Shown here: piece after piece, positions 17,762 through 26,660 of the stretch
Layout: each line of letters opens with the position of its first letter
Position numbering within the stretch: the first letter of the stretch is position 1
Source: Actinoplanes utahensis
GTDB taxonomy: Bacteria; Actinomycetota; Actinomycetes; Mycobacteriales; Micromonosporaceae
NCBI RefSeq assembly: GCF_016862455.1
Contig: NZ_BOMZ01000103.1
Coordinates: 28,917-92,916, forward strand
Length of the DNA: 64,000 nucleotides
Direction: 5' to 3'
Program-made: the position numbers and the translations under genes
Notes under the pieces: generated by a model
The model's database searches: none
Seen by the model: the letters and a program-made list of their open reading frames with translations, nothing else
Told to the model about the DNA's origin: nothing

Positions 17762-19318
17762 ATGGACGCCGACGAGGAACTCGCCGACGAGTTCGACGAG
17801 AACAGCGACTACGTCACCTTCGACATGGCGGGGGAGCGGTACGCCTTCCCGATGCGCCGCGTGCAGGAGATCATCCGGATGCCCGCGGTGGTCAAGGTGC
17901 CGCTCGGCCCACCGTCCCTGGAGGGACTGGCCAACCTGCGTGGCCGGGTGCTGCCGATCGTGAGCCTGCGGGGCTGCTGCGCGATGGACCGGACCGGGCA
18001 CGACGAGACCACGCGGGTGATCGTGGTGGACGGCGGAGTGCCGCTCGGTTTCGTGGTCGACCGGGTGTCCAGCGTGATCAGCATCGACCCGCAGCAGGTC
18101 GAGCCGGCCGACTCGGTGCAGGCGACGGTCCGCTCGGACGTGCTGGTCGGTGTGATCAAGTCCGGTGGCGGCGAGATGACCACCGTGCTGGACGTGGACC
18201 AGCTGATCGGCAGTCAGTTCTCCCGGCTCTCGGAGAAGCGTTCCGGGCGTGACGCCGCCGCGGCGGCCCGGGTCTCCGCCGAGTCGGACGCCGACGCCGA
18301 GCTCGACGACACCCTCGAGCTGGTCAGCTTCGCGGTCGAGGGCCAGGAGTACGCGCTCCCGATCGACCAGGTGCAGGAGATCGTCCAGGCGCCGGAGTCG
18401 GTGAGCCATGTGCCGAACGCCGGCAGCCGCGTCCTCGGCGTCATCGACCTGCGGGGCCGGCTGCTGCCCGTCGTGAGCATGCGCCACGTGTTCGGGCTGC
18501 CGGTGACGCCGCTCGAGCCGCAGAACCGGATCGTCGTGGTCTCCATCGACGGCGGTGTGGTGGGCGTGGTGATGGACACCGTGCGCGAGGTGCTGCGGGT
18601 GCCGCATCAGCTGGTCGCCCCGCTGCCGACCGTGGTGACCGGCGACGGGCGCAGCACCGAGGTGGAGTCGGTGTGCCGGCTCGAGGACGGCAAACGCCTC
18701 GTCTCGGTGCTGAGCGTGAACCGGATGTTCGACTCGCCGGAGGTACGCAACGAGATCGCCGAATACCGGCGGGAGGACGAGGTCGAGATGGCCGACGGAC
18801 CGGGTGGCCTGGCTGACGACGGCCGGGGCGACGAGGAGCTGTTCGTGGTGTTCCGCCTCGACGACGAGGAGTACGCCGTCGACGTCGACGCGGTGCAGGA
18901 GATCATCCGGGTGCCGGAGGCGCTGATCCGGGTGCCGAAGTCGTTCGACTTCGTGGAGGGCCTGGTCAACCTGCGCGGCACGGTGCTGCCGGTGGTGGAC
19001 CTGCGGACCCGGCTCGGGCTGGGCCGCTCCGAGCGCGACGAACGCCAGCGGATCGTGGTGCTGATCATCGGCGGGGTCCGGACCGGGTTCATCGTCGACT
19101 CGGTCGCCGAGGTGGCCCGGGTCGGCCGCAACGTCCTCGAACCGGCGCCGGAGCTGTCGGCCGAGCAGGCCCGGGTGGTGTCCCGGGTGGCCAACCTGCC
19201 CGAGCAGCAGCGGATGCTCCTGCTCGTCCAGGTGGACCAACTGCTCGCCGCCGACCAGGCGGGCCAGGCCGCAGAACTGTGCGAGAACCTCGTCGAAGAG
19301 GCACTCGCCGCCGTCTGA
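17762..19318 (+). CDS. cheW: Triple-domain CheW adaptor
   Basis: CheW couples receptors to CheA. This 518-residue protein has three CheW domains in tandem, at about 13-155, 183-335 and 357-505, joined by charged linkers. Each repeats the family pattern of an early F...YA(F/L/V)(P/D) strand, VQEI(I/V), then a L(R)GR(V/L)LP(I/V)(V) strand. GGGGAGG precedes the ATG. Standard CheW has one domain of about 160 residues. Tandem CheW may bridge several receptor trimers or the two tips of the upstream receptor. Confidence 0.93.
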   Translation: MDADEELADEFDENSDYVTFDMAGERYAFPMRRVQEIIRMPAVVKVPLGPPSLEGLANLRGRVLPIVSLRGCCAMDRTGHDETTRVIVVDGGVPLGFVVDRVSSVISIDPQQVEPADSVQATVRSDVLVGVIKSGGGEMTTVLDVDQLIGSQFSRLSEKRSGRDAAAAARVSAESDADAELDDTLELVSFAVEGQEYALPIDQVQEIVQAPESVSHVPNAGSRVLGVIDLRGRLLPVVSMRHVFGLPVTPLEPQNRIVVVSIDGGVVGVVMDTVREVLRVPHQLVAPLPTVVTGDGRSTEVESVCRLEDGKRLVSVLSVNRMFDSPEVRNEIAEYRREDEVEMADGPGGLADDGRGDEELFVVFRLDDEEYAVDVDAVQEIIRVPEALIRVPKSFDFVEGLVNLRGTVLPVVDLRTRLGLGRSERDERQRIVVLIIGGVRTGFIVDSVAEVARVGRNVLEPAPELSAEQARVVSRVANLPEQQRMLLLVQVDQLLAADQAGQAAELCENLVEEALAAV

Positions 19319-19330
19319 TCGGAGTTCCCG

Positions 19331-20398
19331 ATGCCCCCCACCTCCGTTCTGGTAGTCGACGACTCGGCGCTGATGCGGCGTGCGCTCAAGGGGATCCTGG
19401 CCGAGGCCGGGGACTTCGAGGTGCACACCGCCCGCAACGGCGTGGACGCGCTCGAGCAGCTCGGCCGGATCCAGCCGGACGTGGTGACCCTGGACATCAA
19501 CATGCCGGAGATGGACGGCCTCACCTGCCTTTCGAAGATCATGGAGGAGCACCCCGTACCGGTGGTGATGGTGTCCTCGCTGACCGAGCACAACGCCCTG
19601 GTCACCCTCGAGGCGCTGGAGCTCGGCGCGGTCGATTACGTGCCGAAGCCGGGGGGCACCGTGTCGCTGAACATCGACGACGTGGCGACCGAGCTGGTCG
19701 GCAAGGTCCGCAGCGCCGCCAAGTCCCGGGTCAAGCGGGCCGGCGGGCTCAGCGCACGGCTCCGCGCCCAGACCCAGCGGGCCGCCGTCGCACCGCCGGG
19801 CCGGCGGCAGCTGAGCCCGGTCGGCTCGGTGGACCTGCTCCTGATCGGATCGTCCACCGGCGGACCAGCGCTCCTCTCCGACCTGCTGCCCGAGCTGCCC
19901 GCCACGCTCGGCGCGCCGGTGGTGGTGGCCCAGCACATCCCGGCGTCGTTCACCGCGGCCCTGGCGCGCCGCCTCGACGAGATCTGCCCCCTCCGGGTGC
20001 ACGAGGTCGACAGGATCATGAATGTGCAGCGGGGGAACATCTACATCGGGCGGGGGAACGCCGACGTCGTGGTCGCTCGGCGTACCGATGGCCTGATCGT
20101 CAAGACCGTGCCGGCCGCCGCCGAATACCGCTGGCACCCGAGCGTGGACCGGCTGGTCGCCTCCGCCCGGCGCTACATCGACCCGCAACGGCTGGTCTGC
20201 GCCCTGCTCACCGGCATGGGCGACGACGGCGCCACCGAGATGGCGGCGGTCAAGGAGGGCGGCGGCCGGACCATCGCCGAATCCGAGGAGACCGCCGTGG
20301 TGTGGGGCATGCCGGGAGAGCTGGCCCGCCGGGGCGGTGCCACCGAGGTACTGCCCGCGTACGAGATCGCGAGCCGGCTGGCCGACTGGGTCCGCTGA
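19331..20398 (+). CDS. cheB: Chemoreceptor methylesterase/glutaminase CheB
   Basis: CheB removes methyl groups from receptor glutamates when phosphorylated by CheA. The 355-residue protein has a receiver domain (1-125, Asp10, Asp11, phospho-acceptor Asp55, Lys106) and a C-terminal methylesterase domain with the catalytic triad Ser175 (GSSTGG), His202 (AQHIPASF) and Asp299 (GMGDDGA). All key residues are intact, so receptor adaptation by methylation should operate in this system. It begins 12 bp after the CheW gene. Confidence 0.95.
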   Translation: MPPTSVLVVDDSALMRRALKGILAEAGDFEVHTARNGVDALEQLGRIQPDVVTLDINMPEMDGLTCLSKIMEEHPVPVVMVSSLTEHNALVTLEALELGAVDYVPKPGGTVSLNIDDVATELVGKVRSAAKSRVKRAGGLSARLRAQTQRAAVAPPGRRQLSPVGSVDLLLIGSSTGGPALLSDLLPELPATLGAPVVVAQHIPASFTAALARRLDEICPLRVHEVDRIMNVQRGNIYIGRGNADVVVARRTDGLIVKTVPAAAEYRWHPSVDRLVASARRYIDPQRLVCALLTGMGDDGATEMAAVKEGGGRTIAESEETAVVWGMPGELARRGGATEVLPAYEIASRLADWVR

Positions 20399-20428
20399 CC
20401 ACCCTGCGCAAGGAAGAGGTTGAGCACC

Positions 20429-21052
20429 ATGGGACTCGTCCGCAAGCAGGCCCCGCAGCAGCCGGAGGAGGCGCTGCCGGACAGGCCGCCGGTGGAGACG
20501 CTTCTGGCCCAGCTGGACGATCCGGACCCCGACTGCCGGCGGGAGGCGGCGCTGGGCCTGGCCGACATCACCACAGCGGTGCCGGACCTGCTCGCCCGGG
20601 TCGGCACCGAGGATGATCCGCGGGTCCTGGAGTCGATGCTGACCACGCTCGCAGCGCACGACACCGAAGACGTCGCCGGCGGCCTGGCGGTGCATCTGAC
20701 CAGCGACGAGGCGGGCCTGCGCACCGCAGTCGCCGCCGCGCTCGCCACCATGCCCCGCTCGGTGCCGGCGCTGCTGCCGAATCTGCTGGCCGCCCCCGAC
20801 CACGACGTCCGGGTGATGACCGCGATGATCCTGGCCGACCTGCAACATCCCGAGGCCCACGACTGGCTGGTCCGGATGATCTGCCAGGACCCGCACCCCA
20901 ACGTGGTCACCGGGGCCATCGACGCGCTGCTGCCGTCGGCGACCGAGGATGACGCCGATCTGCTGCGCGACGCGATGGCGCGGTTCCCCGACGACCCGTT
21001 CCTGCGGTTCACGGTGAACTCGGCGCTTCCCCGGCTGACCGGGACGGCGTGA
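20429..21052 (+). CDS. HEAT-repeat protein in the chemosensory operon
   Basis: The 207-residue protein is built of about five helical HEAT-like repeats, each with a pattern of (D)xxxRxxAAxxLA; examples are DCRREAALGLADI near 34 and GLRTAVAAALATM near 97. Such proteins are scaffolds; HEAT repeats occur beside cheB/cheR in some proteobacterial clusters. ATG 20429 follows GGAAGAGG; a TTG at 20420 is too close to that site. Its TGA stop overlaps the cheR ATG by one base, so expression is coupled. A role in docking CheB or CheR to receptors is only a guess. Confidence 0.8.
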   Translation: MGLVRKQAPQQPEEALPDRPPVETLLAQLDDPDPDCRREAALGLADITTAVPDLLARVGTEDDPRVLESMLTTLAAHDTEDVAGGLAVHLTSDEAGLRTAVAAALATMPRSVPALLPNLLAAPDHDVRVMTAMILADLQHPEAHDWLVRMICQDPHPNVVTGAIDALLPSATEDDADLLRDAMARFPDDPFLRFTVNSALPRLTGTA

Positions 21053-21918
21053 TGGCGAGCACCACCCCGGTCGCGCTCTCGGACGCCGACTTCACCCGGT
21101 TCTGTGAGTACTTCTACAAGCGCACCGGCATCCACTTCACCGCGGGGAAGCGGTACTTCGTCGACAAGCGGATCGACACCTGCATCCGCAACTCCGGGTA
21201 CGACACGTTCGCGAGCTGGTTCGCCGCCCTGCGGATGTCCGACTCCGGCGGCATGCTGCAGGACCTGATCAACCAGCTCACCGTCAACGAGACGTACTTC
21301 CTGCGCGAGGACTACCAGTTCGACGCCATGCTCAGCACGGTGCTGCCGAACGTGCTGGCGGCCCGCGGCGGGGTGAACCGGATCGTCGGCCCGGTGAAGA
21401 TCCTCTCGCTGCCCTGCTCCACCGGCGAGGAGCCGTACTCGATCGCACTCCGCCTCCTGGAGGAGTGGGACCAGATCGACCACGTGGACGTCGAGATCCA
21501 CGGCGCCGACATCGACAGCGACGTCCTCGCCAAGGCGGCCCACGCCAGCTACGGGGAGCGGTCCGTGCAGCGGGTGCCGAAAGCCTGGATGAACAAGTAC
21601 TTCGTCGCGGTCGGGGCCGGCCGCTACCAGGTCGACGAGGGCATCCGCAGCGCCGTGACCCTGCACAAGGTGAACATCTGCGACACCCCGTCGATGCGGT
21701 CGTTCCGCGACTTCGACGTGATCTTCTGTCGCAACGTCCTGATCTACTTCGACGAGCTGTCCAGCCGCCGGGCCGCCGAGAACCTGTACGCCGCCCTGCG
21801 TCCCGGCGGCTACCTCTTCCTCGGCCACTCGGAGTCGATGAGCCGCATCTCGCCGATCTTCACGCCGAGCCGCCTGCCGGAGGGCCTCGTCTACCAGCGA
21901 CCGACCGGAGCCAAGTGA
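21052..21918 (+). CDS. cheR: Chemoreceptor methyltransferase CheR
   Basis: CheR methylates receptor glutamates using S-adenosylmethionine. The 288-residue protein has the helical N-terminal domain (1-80), the SAM-binding motif LSLPCSTGEEPYSIAL near 118-133, and the conserved FDVIFCRNVLIYFDE segment near 222. The receptor-binding beta-subdomain appears present. It shares TGATG junctions with genes on both sides, so HEAT protein, CheR and receiver are translated together. Confidence 0.95.
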   Translation: MASTTPVALSDADFTRFCEYFYKRTGIHFTAGKRYFVDKRIDTCIRNSGYDTFASWFAALRMSDSGGMLQDLINQLTVNETYFLREDYQFDAMLSTVLPNVLAARGGVNRIVGPVKILSLPCSTGEEPYSIALRLLEEWDQIDHVDVEIHGADIDSDVLAKAAHASYGERSVQRVPKAWMNKYFVAVGAGRYQVDEGIRSAVTLHKVNICDTPSMRSFRDFDVIFCRNVLIYFDELSSRRAAENLYAALRPGGYLFLGHSESMSRISPIFTPSRLPEGLVYQRPTGAK

Positions 21919-22319
21919 TGACCTCGGATACCGCGACCAGAGCCCGGGTGCTCGTCGTCGACGACGCCGCCACGGTGCGGCTCTACCACAACAGTCTGCT
22001 CAGCGAGGCCGGGTTCGAGGTGAGCGAGGCGGCCAACGGCCTGGAGGCGGTCGAGGCGTCGCTCAGCGCCGAGTTCGATCTGTACGTGGTGGACGTGAAC
22101 ATGCCGAAGATGAACGGCTACACCTGCGTCGAGACACTGCGCTCGGAGACGGTAGGCACCGCCGCGCCGGTCGTGATGATCAGCACCGAGGACCGGCCCG
22201 GCGACGCCGACCGGGCGTACCAGGCGGGCGCGAACCTCTACCTGGTCAAACCGGTCGCCGGGGACCGGCTGGTCCGGGTGGCGACGATGCTGACCGCGGG
22301 AAGGGAAGAGGCGGCATGA
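21918..22319 (+). CDS. Stand-alone response-regulator receiver upstream of CheA
   Basis: A single receiver domain of 133 residues with all phosphotransfer residues: Asp15/Asp16, phospho-acceptor Asp59 (VVDVNMP), the Ser/Thr switch (MIST, 89-90) and Lys111. It has no output domain. It is sandwiched between cheR and cheA with ATG/TGA overlaps. Together with CheY at 24917 the operon holds two stand-alone receivers; one may signal and the other act as a phosphate sink. Confidence 0.92.
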   Translation: MTSDTATRARVLVVDDAATVRLYHNSLLSEAGFEVSEAANGLEAVEASLSAEFDLYVVDVNMPKMNGYTCVETLRSETVGTAAPVVMISTEDRPGDADRAYQAGANLYLVKPVAGDRLVRVATMLTAGREEAA

Positions 22320-24664
22320 ATCCGCTGTTGTCCCAGTTCCTCGCCGAGGCCAACGACCTGCTCGCCTCGGTCGACGAGGGCCTGCTCCAACTGGAGCGGG
22401 TGCCCGGCGACCCGGAGCTGGTCAACGAGGTGTTCCGGGCCGCGCACACCTTCAAGGGCTCGTCCGGCCTGTTCGACTTCCCGGAGCTGACCCGGCTCAC
22501 CCACGCCGCCGAAGACCTGCTGGACCAGGTACGCGGCGGCCGCCTGGCACTCGACTCCGGCATGACCGACGACCTGCTGGCCGCGTTCGACCTGATCCGC
22601 GGCTGGCTCGCCCACGTCACCGCGCACGAACGGCTCCCGGCCAGCGCCGGCAACGACGCGGCCGGCCTGATCACCCGCCTGCGCGCCCCGCTCGGCGGCG
22701 AGGAGGCCGGCCCGACCTCCGCGTCGGCCGGCCCGGCCCGGGTGATCAGCGCGGCGCCGCAGTGGCTGGCCTGGTTCGACGCCGAGTGGCTGACCGAGAC
22801 CGCCGGCTGGCTGGCCACCACCGCGTCCACGCTGCGGTTCGTCTGGTACACCCCGGACACCGACTGCTTCTTCCGCGCCGAGGACCCGCTGCACCTGATC
22901 CGCCAGGTGCCCGCCCTGGACAAGCTCAACGTGGTGCAGCCGCAGACCTGGCCGACCCCGGAGGAGTACGACGAGTACGCCTGCCTGCTCTCCTTCGCGG
23001 TCGCCACCAGGGCCGCCGTCGGCGAGCTGGAGTACCTCTTCCGCTACGTGCCCGACCAGATCGAGATCGTCGAGCTCGACGCGGACGCGATCACCCGGCA
23101 CCTCAGCGGTGAGCCGCCGCTGCACGTCGAGGAGCCGGTCACCGCCGCCTTCGTCCCGATGATCGACTCGGAGCTGGCCGCCGACGCCCGGGCCGTGCTG
23201 CACGCCGCCCACCGCGCGCTCACCATGGAGGGCGTCGTCACCGAGGGCACCCGGCTGCGGTCGGTCCGGCACGCGGTCACCGCCGCCGCCGGAGCGCTGG
23301 GAGTGCCGGTCGCCCTGGCCGAGGCCGGCCCGGCCGAGCTGATCGAGGCCGTGGTGCGGCTGGCCGGCGAGGCCGCGCCGGCCCCGGTCCCCGCCGCGGT
23401 GGCGGTCGAGCCGGTCGAACGGCGCGAGGAACGCGCCGACGAGAGACGGGCCGACGACCCGGGCGGCCAGGTCGGCACCCGCGTCCTCAAGGTCGACCAG
23501 GAGAAGGTGGACCGGCTGATGGAGCTGGTCGGCGAACTGAACGTGGCCAAGAACGGCCTCACCTTCCTCGCCGACGCGGCCGAGGAGGAGTTCGGCAGCC
23601 GGGTCCTCAGCCGCCGGATCAAGGACCAGTACGCCGGCCTGCACCGGATCGCCGAAGAGCTCCAGGCCGCCGTGATGGACGTCCGGATGCTGCCGCTGTC
23701 GGTGGCCTTCGGCCGGTTCCCGCGGCTCGTCCGCGACCTCAGCCGCCGGCTCGGCAAGACCATCGAACTGGTCACCGAGGGCGAGGACACGATGGCCGAC
23801 AAGGACGTCATCGAGGCGCTCGGCGACCCGCTGGTCCACCTGGTCCGCAACAGCCTCGACCACGGCATCGAACCGTCCGACGAACGGGTCGCCGCGGGCA
23901 AGGCGCCGGCTGCCCGGCTCACCCTCGCGGCGGTCGCCGACGGCGACGCGGTCATCGTCGAGGTGTCCGACGACGGGCGGGGCGTCGACCCGGAGCGGGT
24001 CAAGCGCAAGGCGTACGAGAAAGGCCTGATCTCCGAAGAAGAGCTGGAGACGCTGAGCGACAGCGAAGCGGTCGACCTGGTGTTCCGCCCGGGTTTCTCC
24101 ACCGCCGACCAGGTTTCCGATCTCTCCGGGCGGGGAGTCGGCATGGACGCCGTCCGGGCCAGCGTGGAGAAGCTCGGCGGCGCCGTGACGATGAAGTCGA
24201 AGTTCGGGCAGGGTACGTACACCCGGCTGCGGTTGCCGCTGTCCATGGCGGTCACCCAGGTGATGGTGGTGAGCGTCTCCGGGCAGCGGTTCGGCATCCC
24301 CGTCGACCTGGTCGTCGAGACGGTCCGGGTGCCCGTCGCCGAGATGGGCCGGGTGCTGCACCAGGACGTGGTGATGATGCGCGGCGAAGTGGTCCCGGTG
24401 ATCGACCTCGCCCGGGTCCTCGACATGCCGTGGGCCCCCGGCGAGGGCGAGGACCGGCGCATCCTCGTGGTGAGCGTCAACGGCCAGCGGATCGGCCTGC
24501 TCGTCGAGGCGTTCCACCGGGAGGTCGACGTGATCCTCAAGCCGATGGAGGGCCTGCTCGCGTACGCCGACGAGTTCTCCGGAACCGCCCTGCTCGGCGA
24601 CGGTCTGGTCCTGCTGGTGCTCAACATGAAGGAGGTGCTCGGTCTTGCCGCTCGAGTTGCATGA
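22316..24664 (+). CDS. cheA: Chemotaxis histidine kinase CheA
   Basis: CheA autophosphorylates under receptor control and phosphorylates CheY and CheB. The 782-residue protein has an Hpt domain with phospho-His44 (AAHTFKGSS). A middle domain (about 140-260) holds FFRAEDP and FRYVPDQIE; its type is seen in proteobacterial-style CheA proteins. A variable Ala/Glu-rich linker leads to the dimerisation helices (DRLMELVGELNVAKN near 400), the ATPase domain (NSLDHGIE, GRGVGMDAV, GQGTYTRLRLPL) and a C-terminal CheW-like domain. All elements look intact. It overlaps the preceding receiver gene by 4 bases and the next small gene by 20. Confidence 0.96.
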   Translation: MNPLLSQFLAEANDLLASVDEGLLQLERVPGDPELVNEVFRAAHTFKGSSGLFDFPELTRLTHAAEDLLDQVRGGRLALDSGMTDDLLAAFDLIRGWLAHVTAHERLPASAGNDAAGLITRLRAPLGGEEAGPTSASAGPARVISAAPQWLAWFDAEWLTETAGWLATTASTLRFVWYTPDTDCFFRAEDPLHLIRQVPALDKLNVVQPQTWPTPEEYDEYACLLSFAVATRAAVGELEYLFRYVPDQIEIVELDADAITRHLSGEPPLHVEEPVTAAFVPMIDSELAADARAVLHAAHRALTMEGVVTEGTRLRSVRHAVTAAAGALGVPVALAEAGPAELIEAVVRLAGEAAPAPVPAAVAVEPVERREERADERRADDPGGQVGTRVLKVDQEKVDRLMELVGELNVAKNGLTFLADAAEEEFGSRVLSRRIKDQYAGLHRIAEELQAAVMDVRMLPLSVAFGRFPRLVRDLSRRLGKTIELVTEGEDTMADKDVIEALGDPLVHLVRNSLDHGIEPSDERVAAGKAPAARLTLAAVADGDAVIVEVSDDGRGVDPERVKRKAYEKGLISEEELETLSDSEAVDLVFRPGFSTADQVSDLSGRGVGMDAVRASVEKLGGAVTMKSKFGQGTYTRLRLPLSMAVTQVMVVSVSGQRFGIPVDLVVETVRVPVAEMGRVLHQDVVMMRGEVVPVIDLARVLDMPWAPGEGEDRRILVVSVNGQRIGLLVEAFHREVDVILKPMEGLLAYADEFSGTALLGDGLVLLVLNMKEVLGLAARVA

Positions 24665-24920
24665 GGAGACCGCCAACCTGATCGGGGTGGTCACCGTCGA
24701 CGAGGTGGAGCAACTGACCGGCTGGCTGCGCACGGCCAAGCGGCCCAAGGTCGGCCTGCGACGGTGCAACCATCTGCATACCGGCGCGCTCCAGGCCCTG
24801 CTTCTTTTCCGTCCGAAGATTTCTTCAGCACCGAGTGACGCCTTCCTGGCGACGCAGGTGCTGCCACTACTCGGAGTGAGTGGTGGCCCAGCCAACAAGC
24901 AGGGAAGCGATCCTCCATGA
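24645..24920 (+). CDS. Small STAS-like protein in the chemosensory operon
   Basis: A 91-residue protein starting at TTG 24645, inside the end of cheA, and sharing ATGA with cheY. The pattern beta-strand, helix, beta-strand, then CNHLHTGALQALLLF resembles the STAS fold, in which a short strand is followed by T(A/G)xLQxLL at the helix start. No phosphorylatable Ser is obvious at the usual site; a Thr (HLHT) takes its place. Identical neighbours on both sides in frame and overlap argue it is real. Function unknown. Confidence 0.65.
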   Translation: MPLELHEETANLIGVVTVDEVEQLTGWLRTAKRPKVGLRRCNHLHTGALQALLLFRPKISSAPSDAFLATQVLPLLGVSGGPANKQGSDPP

Positions 24921-25288
24921 CCACTGTGATGCTCGTCGACGACTCCGCCACCATGCTCATGAGCCTCAAGTCGATCCTCACCAAGGCCGGCTACACCGTC
25001 GAGACCGCCGGCCATGGCAAGGAGGCGCTCGACAAGCTCGGCAAGGGTGTCAAGCCGAACCTGATCATCAGCGACGTCAACATGCCGCAGATGGACGGGA
25101 TCACCTTCGCCCGCGAGGCCCGCAAGGCCCCGGGCATGCGGTTCACGCCGATCCTGATGCTGACCACCGAGTCGGAGCAGACCAAGCGGGCCGAGGCGAA
25201 GGCCGCCGGTGCCACCGGCTGGCTCGTGAAGCCGGTCGGACCGGACCAGCTCCTCGGCGTGATCAAGCAGGTTCTGCCCGGCGCCTGA
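24917..25288 (+). CDS. cheY: Chemotaxis response regulator CheY
   Basis: A single receiver domain of 123 residues: Asp8/Asp9, phospho-acceptor Asp53 (ISDVNMPQMDG), Thr83 and Lys105 (WLVKPV). In flagellated bacteria phospho-CheY binds the motor switch. No flagellar gene is in the window, so the target is not known. It overlaps the STAS-like gene by 4 bases. Confidence 0.95.
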   Translation: MTTVMLVDDSATMLMSLKSILTKAGYTVETAGHGKEALDKLGKGVKPNLIISDVNMPQMDGITFAREARKAPGMRFTPILMLTTESEQTKRAEAKAAGATGWLVKPVGPDQLLGVIKQVLPGA

Positions 25289-25317
25289 TCGGCCGAGATC
25301 CGTAACGGAGGTAACGC

Positions 25318-26364
25318 ATGCCCAGCATTCTCCGGAAGCTCAGCAAGGCCTCGGCCGAGCCGGAGGACGAGAGCCTGCGCCCCGACGTGCTGGTCGCCGC
25401 GCTCGAACCGGTCCCGTCGTACTGCGACGTCGTGGACGCCCACGTCCACGACGTCATCGAGCAGACCGGGGACGCCGCCCAGGCGATCGTCGAACAGCTC
25501 GTGAAGGTGGACTCGCTGGCCGAGGTGATGGCCGGCGACGTGGCGCAGCTCGCCGGCACCCTCAGCCGCACCGAGACCGAACTGAGCCAGGTCAGCTCCA
25601 GCAACGATCAGCTGGTCGGGCGGCTCATCTCCTACTTCCTGCACCGCGACCACCAGATCCGGGCGCTGGTGGACCAGATGCGCGATCTCGATCAGCACGT
25701 GAAGCAGATCGAGGAGGTCAGCCGGGCCACCAACATCCTCGCGCTCAACGCGATGATCGAGGCGGTCCGGGCCGGTGAGGCCGGCGAGGGCTTCTCCGTG
25801 GTCGCGGACGAGGTCCGCAAGCTCGCGCGACGGTCCGCCGAGGCCGCCCACGGCATCGGCTCCAGCATCGGCGACCTGACAGCCCGGCTGGACTCGGTCC
25901 TCTCCGACGACAGCGAGTTCGACCGGGACCAGGACATTCCGGCGACGACGGAGGAGACGGCGATGACCCGCCGGCTCGGCGGCATCGCCAACGCCCAGCG
26001 GGAGATGTCGGAGATGGTCAGCGGCATCCTCAAGGACACCGTGAGCGCCGCGGAACAGGTCCAGCGCAGCTCGGGCGCCCTGACCGTGGAGACCACCGGC
26101 GCCGTCGGGCACGTCCAGTTCCAGGACATCAGCCGGCAGATGCTCGAACACGTCGCCGAAGCGGTCGCCGACGTCCGCCGGCAGACCGAGGACGTCGCAT
26201 CCTACGCCCGCGGCACCCTCACCGAGGAGGAGCTTCTGGCCCGGGTCATCAGCATCGAGGACCTGCGGGCCAAGCACGTCATGTCCCGGCAGCGGACCAC
26301 CCACGCCGCGCAGACCGGCGGCCCCGCCCACGAGGACGCCGAACCCCTCATCGAACTGTTCTGA
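25318..26364 (+). CDS. Short soluble receptor-like protein with a CheZ-like motif
   Basis: A 348-residue helical protein with one receptor signalling tip (EVSRATNILALNAMIEAVRA, about 133-152, then GEGFSVVADEVRKLA) and no membrane segment or sensor domain. The tip has TNILALNAMIEAVRA where the consensus is TNLLALNAAIEAARA. Near the C-terminus QFQDISRQMLEHV (268-280) places Asp270 and Gln274 with the same spacing as the catalytic Asp143 and Gln147 of CheZ (DFQDLTGQ). It could therefore be a CheY phosphatase docked to the array through its receptor-like half. GGAGGT lies 6 bases before the ATG. Confidence 0.88.
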   Translation: MPSILRKLSKASAEPEDESLRPDVLVAALEPVPSYCDVVDAHVHDVIEQTGDAAQAIVEQLVKVDSLAEVMAGDVAQLAGTLSRTETELSQVSSSNDQLVGRLISYFLHRDHQIRALVDQMRDLDQHVKQIEEVSRATNILALNAMIEAVRAGEAGEGFSVVADEVRKLARRSAEAAHGIGSSIGDLTARLDSVLSDDSEFDRDQDIPATTEETAMTRRLGGIANAQREMSEMVSGILKDTVSAAEQVQRSSGALTVETTGAVGHVQFQDISRQMLEHVAEAVADVRRQTEDVASYARGTLTEEELLARVISIEDLRAKHVMSRQRTTHAAQTGGPAHEDAEPLIELF

Positions 26365-26387
26365 CCGTGCCAGCGAGAGGTGCCGCC

Positions 26388-26660
26388 ATGGCCCGCATCG
26401 AGAATTACGGCAACGACCAGCCCACCGAGCAGGACGCCGTCAAGGCCCTGGCGGACCTGGTCGGGCCGCAGATGGCCGAGGGCCTATGGACCCTGTCCGT
26501 GCAGGCGCTCGGACTGCGGCGGCCGATCGCCACACCGGCCGACCTGCGCCGGGTCGCCGAACACGTGATGGAGGTCGGTGAGCTCAGCCGGGTCGCCGGC
26601 CGATCCCTCAAGGTGCGCATCATCACCTATGAGGCTCTGGCACGGACGGTCAAAGCGTGA
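26388..26660 (+). CDS. Conserved-looking 90-residue protein, unknown function
   Basis: No family recognised. It is a soluble helical protein with no cysteines, signal or membrane segment. The stretch from residue 20 to 75 (ALADLVGPQMAEGLWTLSV, then ADLRRVAEHVMEVG) looks like two amphipathic helical hairpins. GAGAGG lies 7 bases before the ATG; a GTG 21 bases upstream is less well placed. It shares GTGA with the GAF gene and starts 23 bp after the receptor-like gene, so it belongs to the same transcript. Confidence 0.7.
   Translation: MARIENYGNDQPTEQDAVKALADLVGPQMAEGLWTLSVQALGLRRPIATPADLRRVAEHVMEVGELSRVAGRSLKVRIITYEALARTVKA

Noticed and set aside
15623..20896. Open frame of 1757 codons on the minus strand across the chemosensory operon
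   Set aside because: It runs opposite to four genes with clear domains. Composition is Arg/His/Gly/Leu-rich and repetitive, as expected for the antisense of GC-rich coding DNA, and no domain is recognisable.
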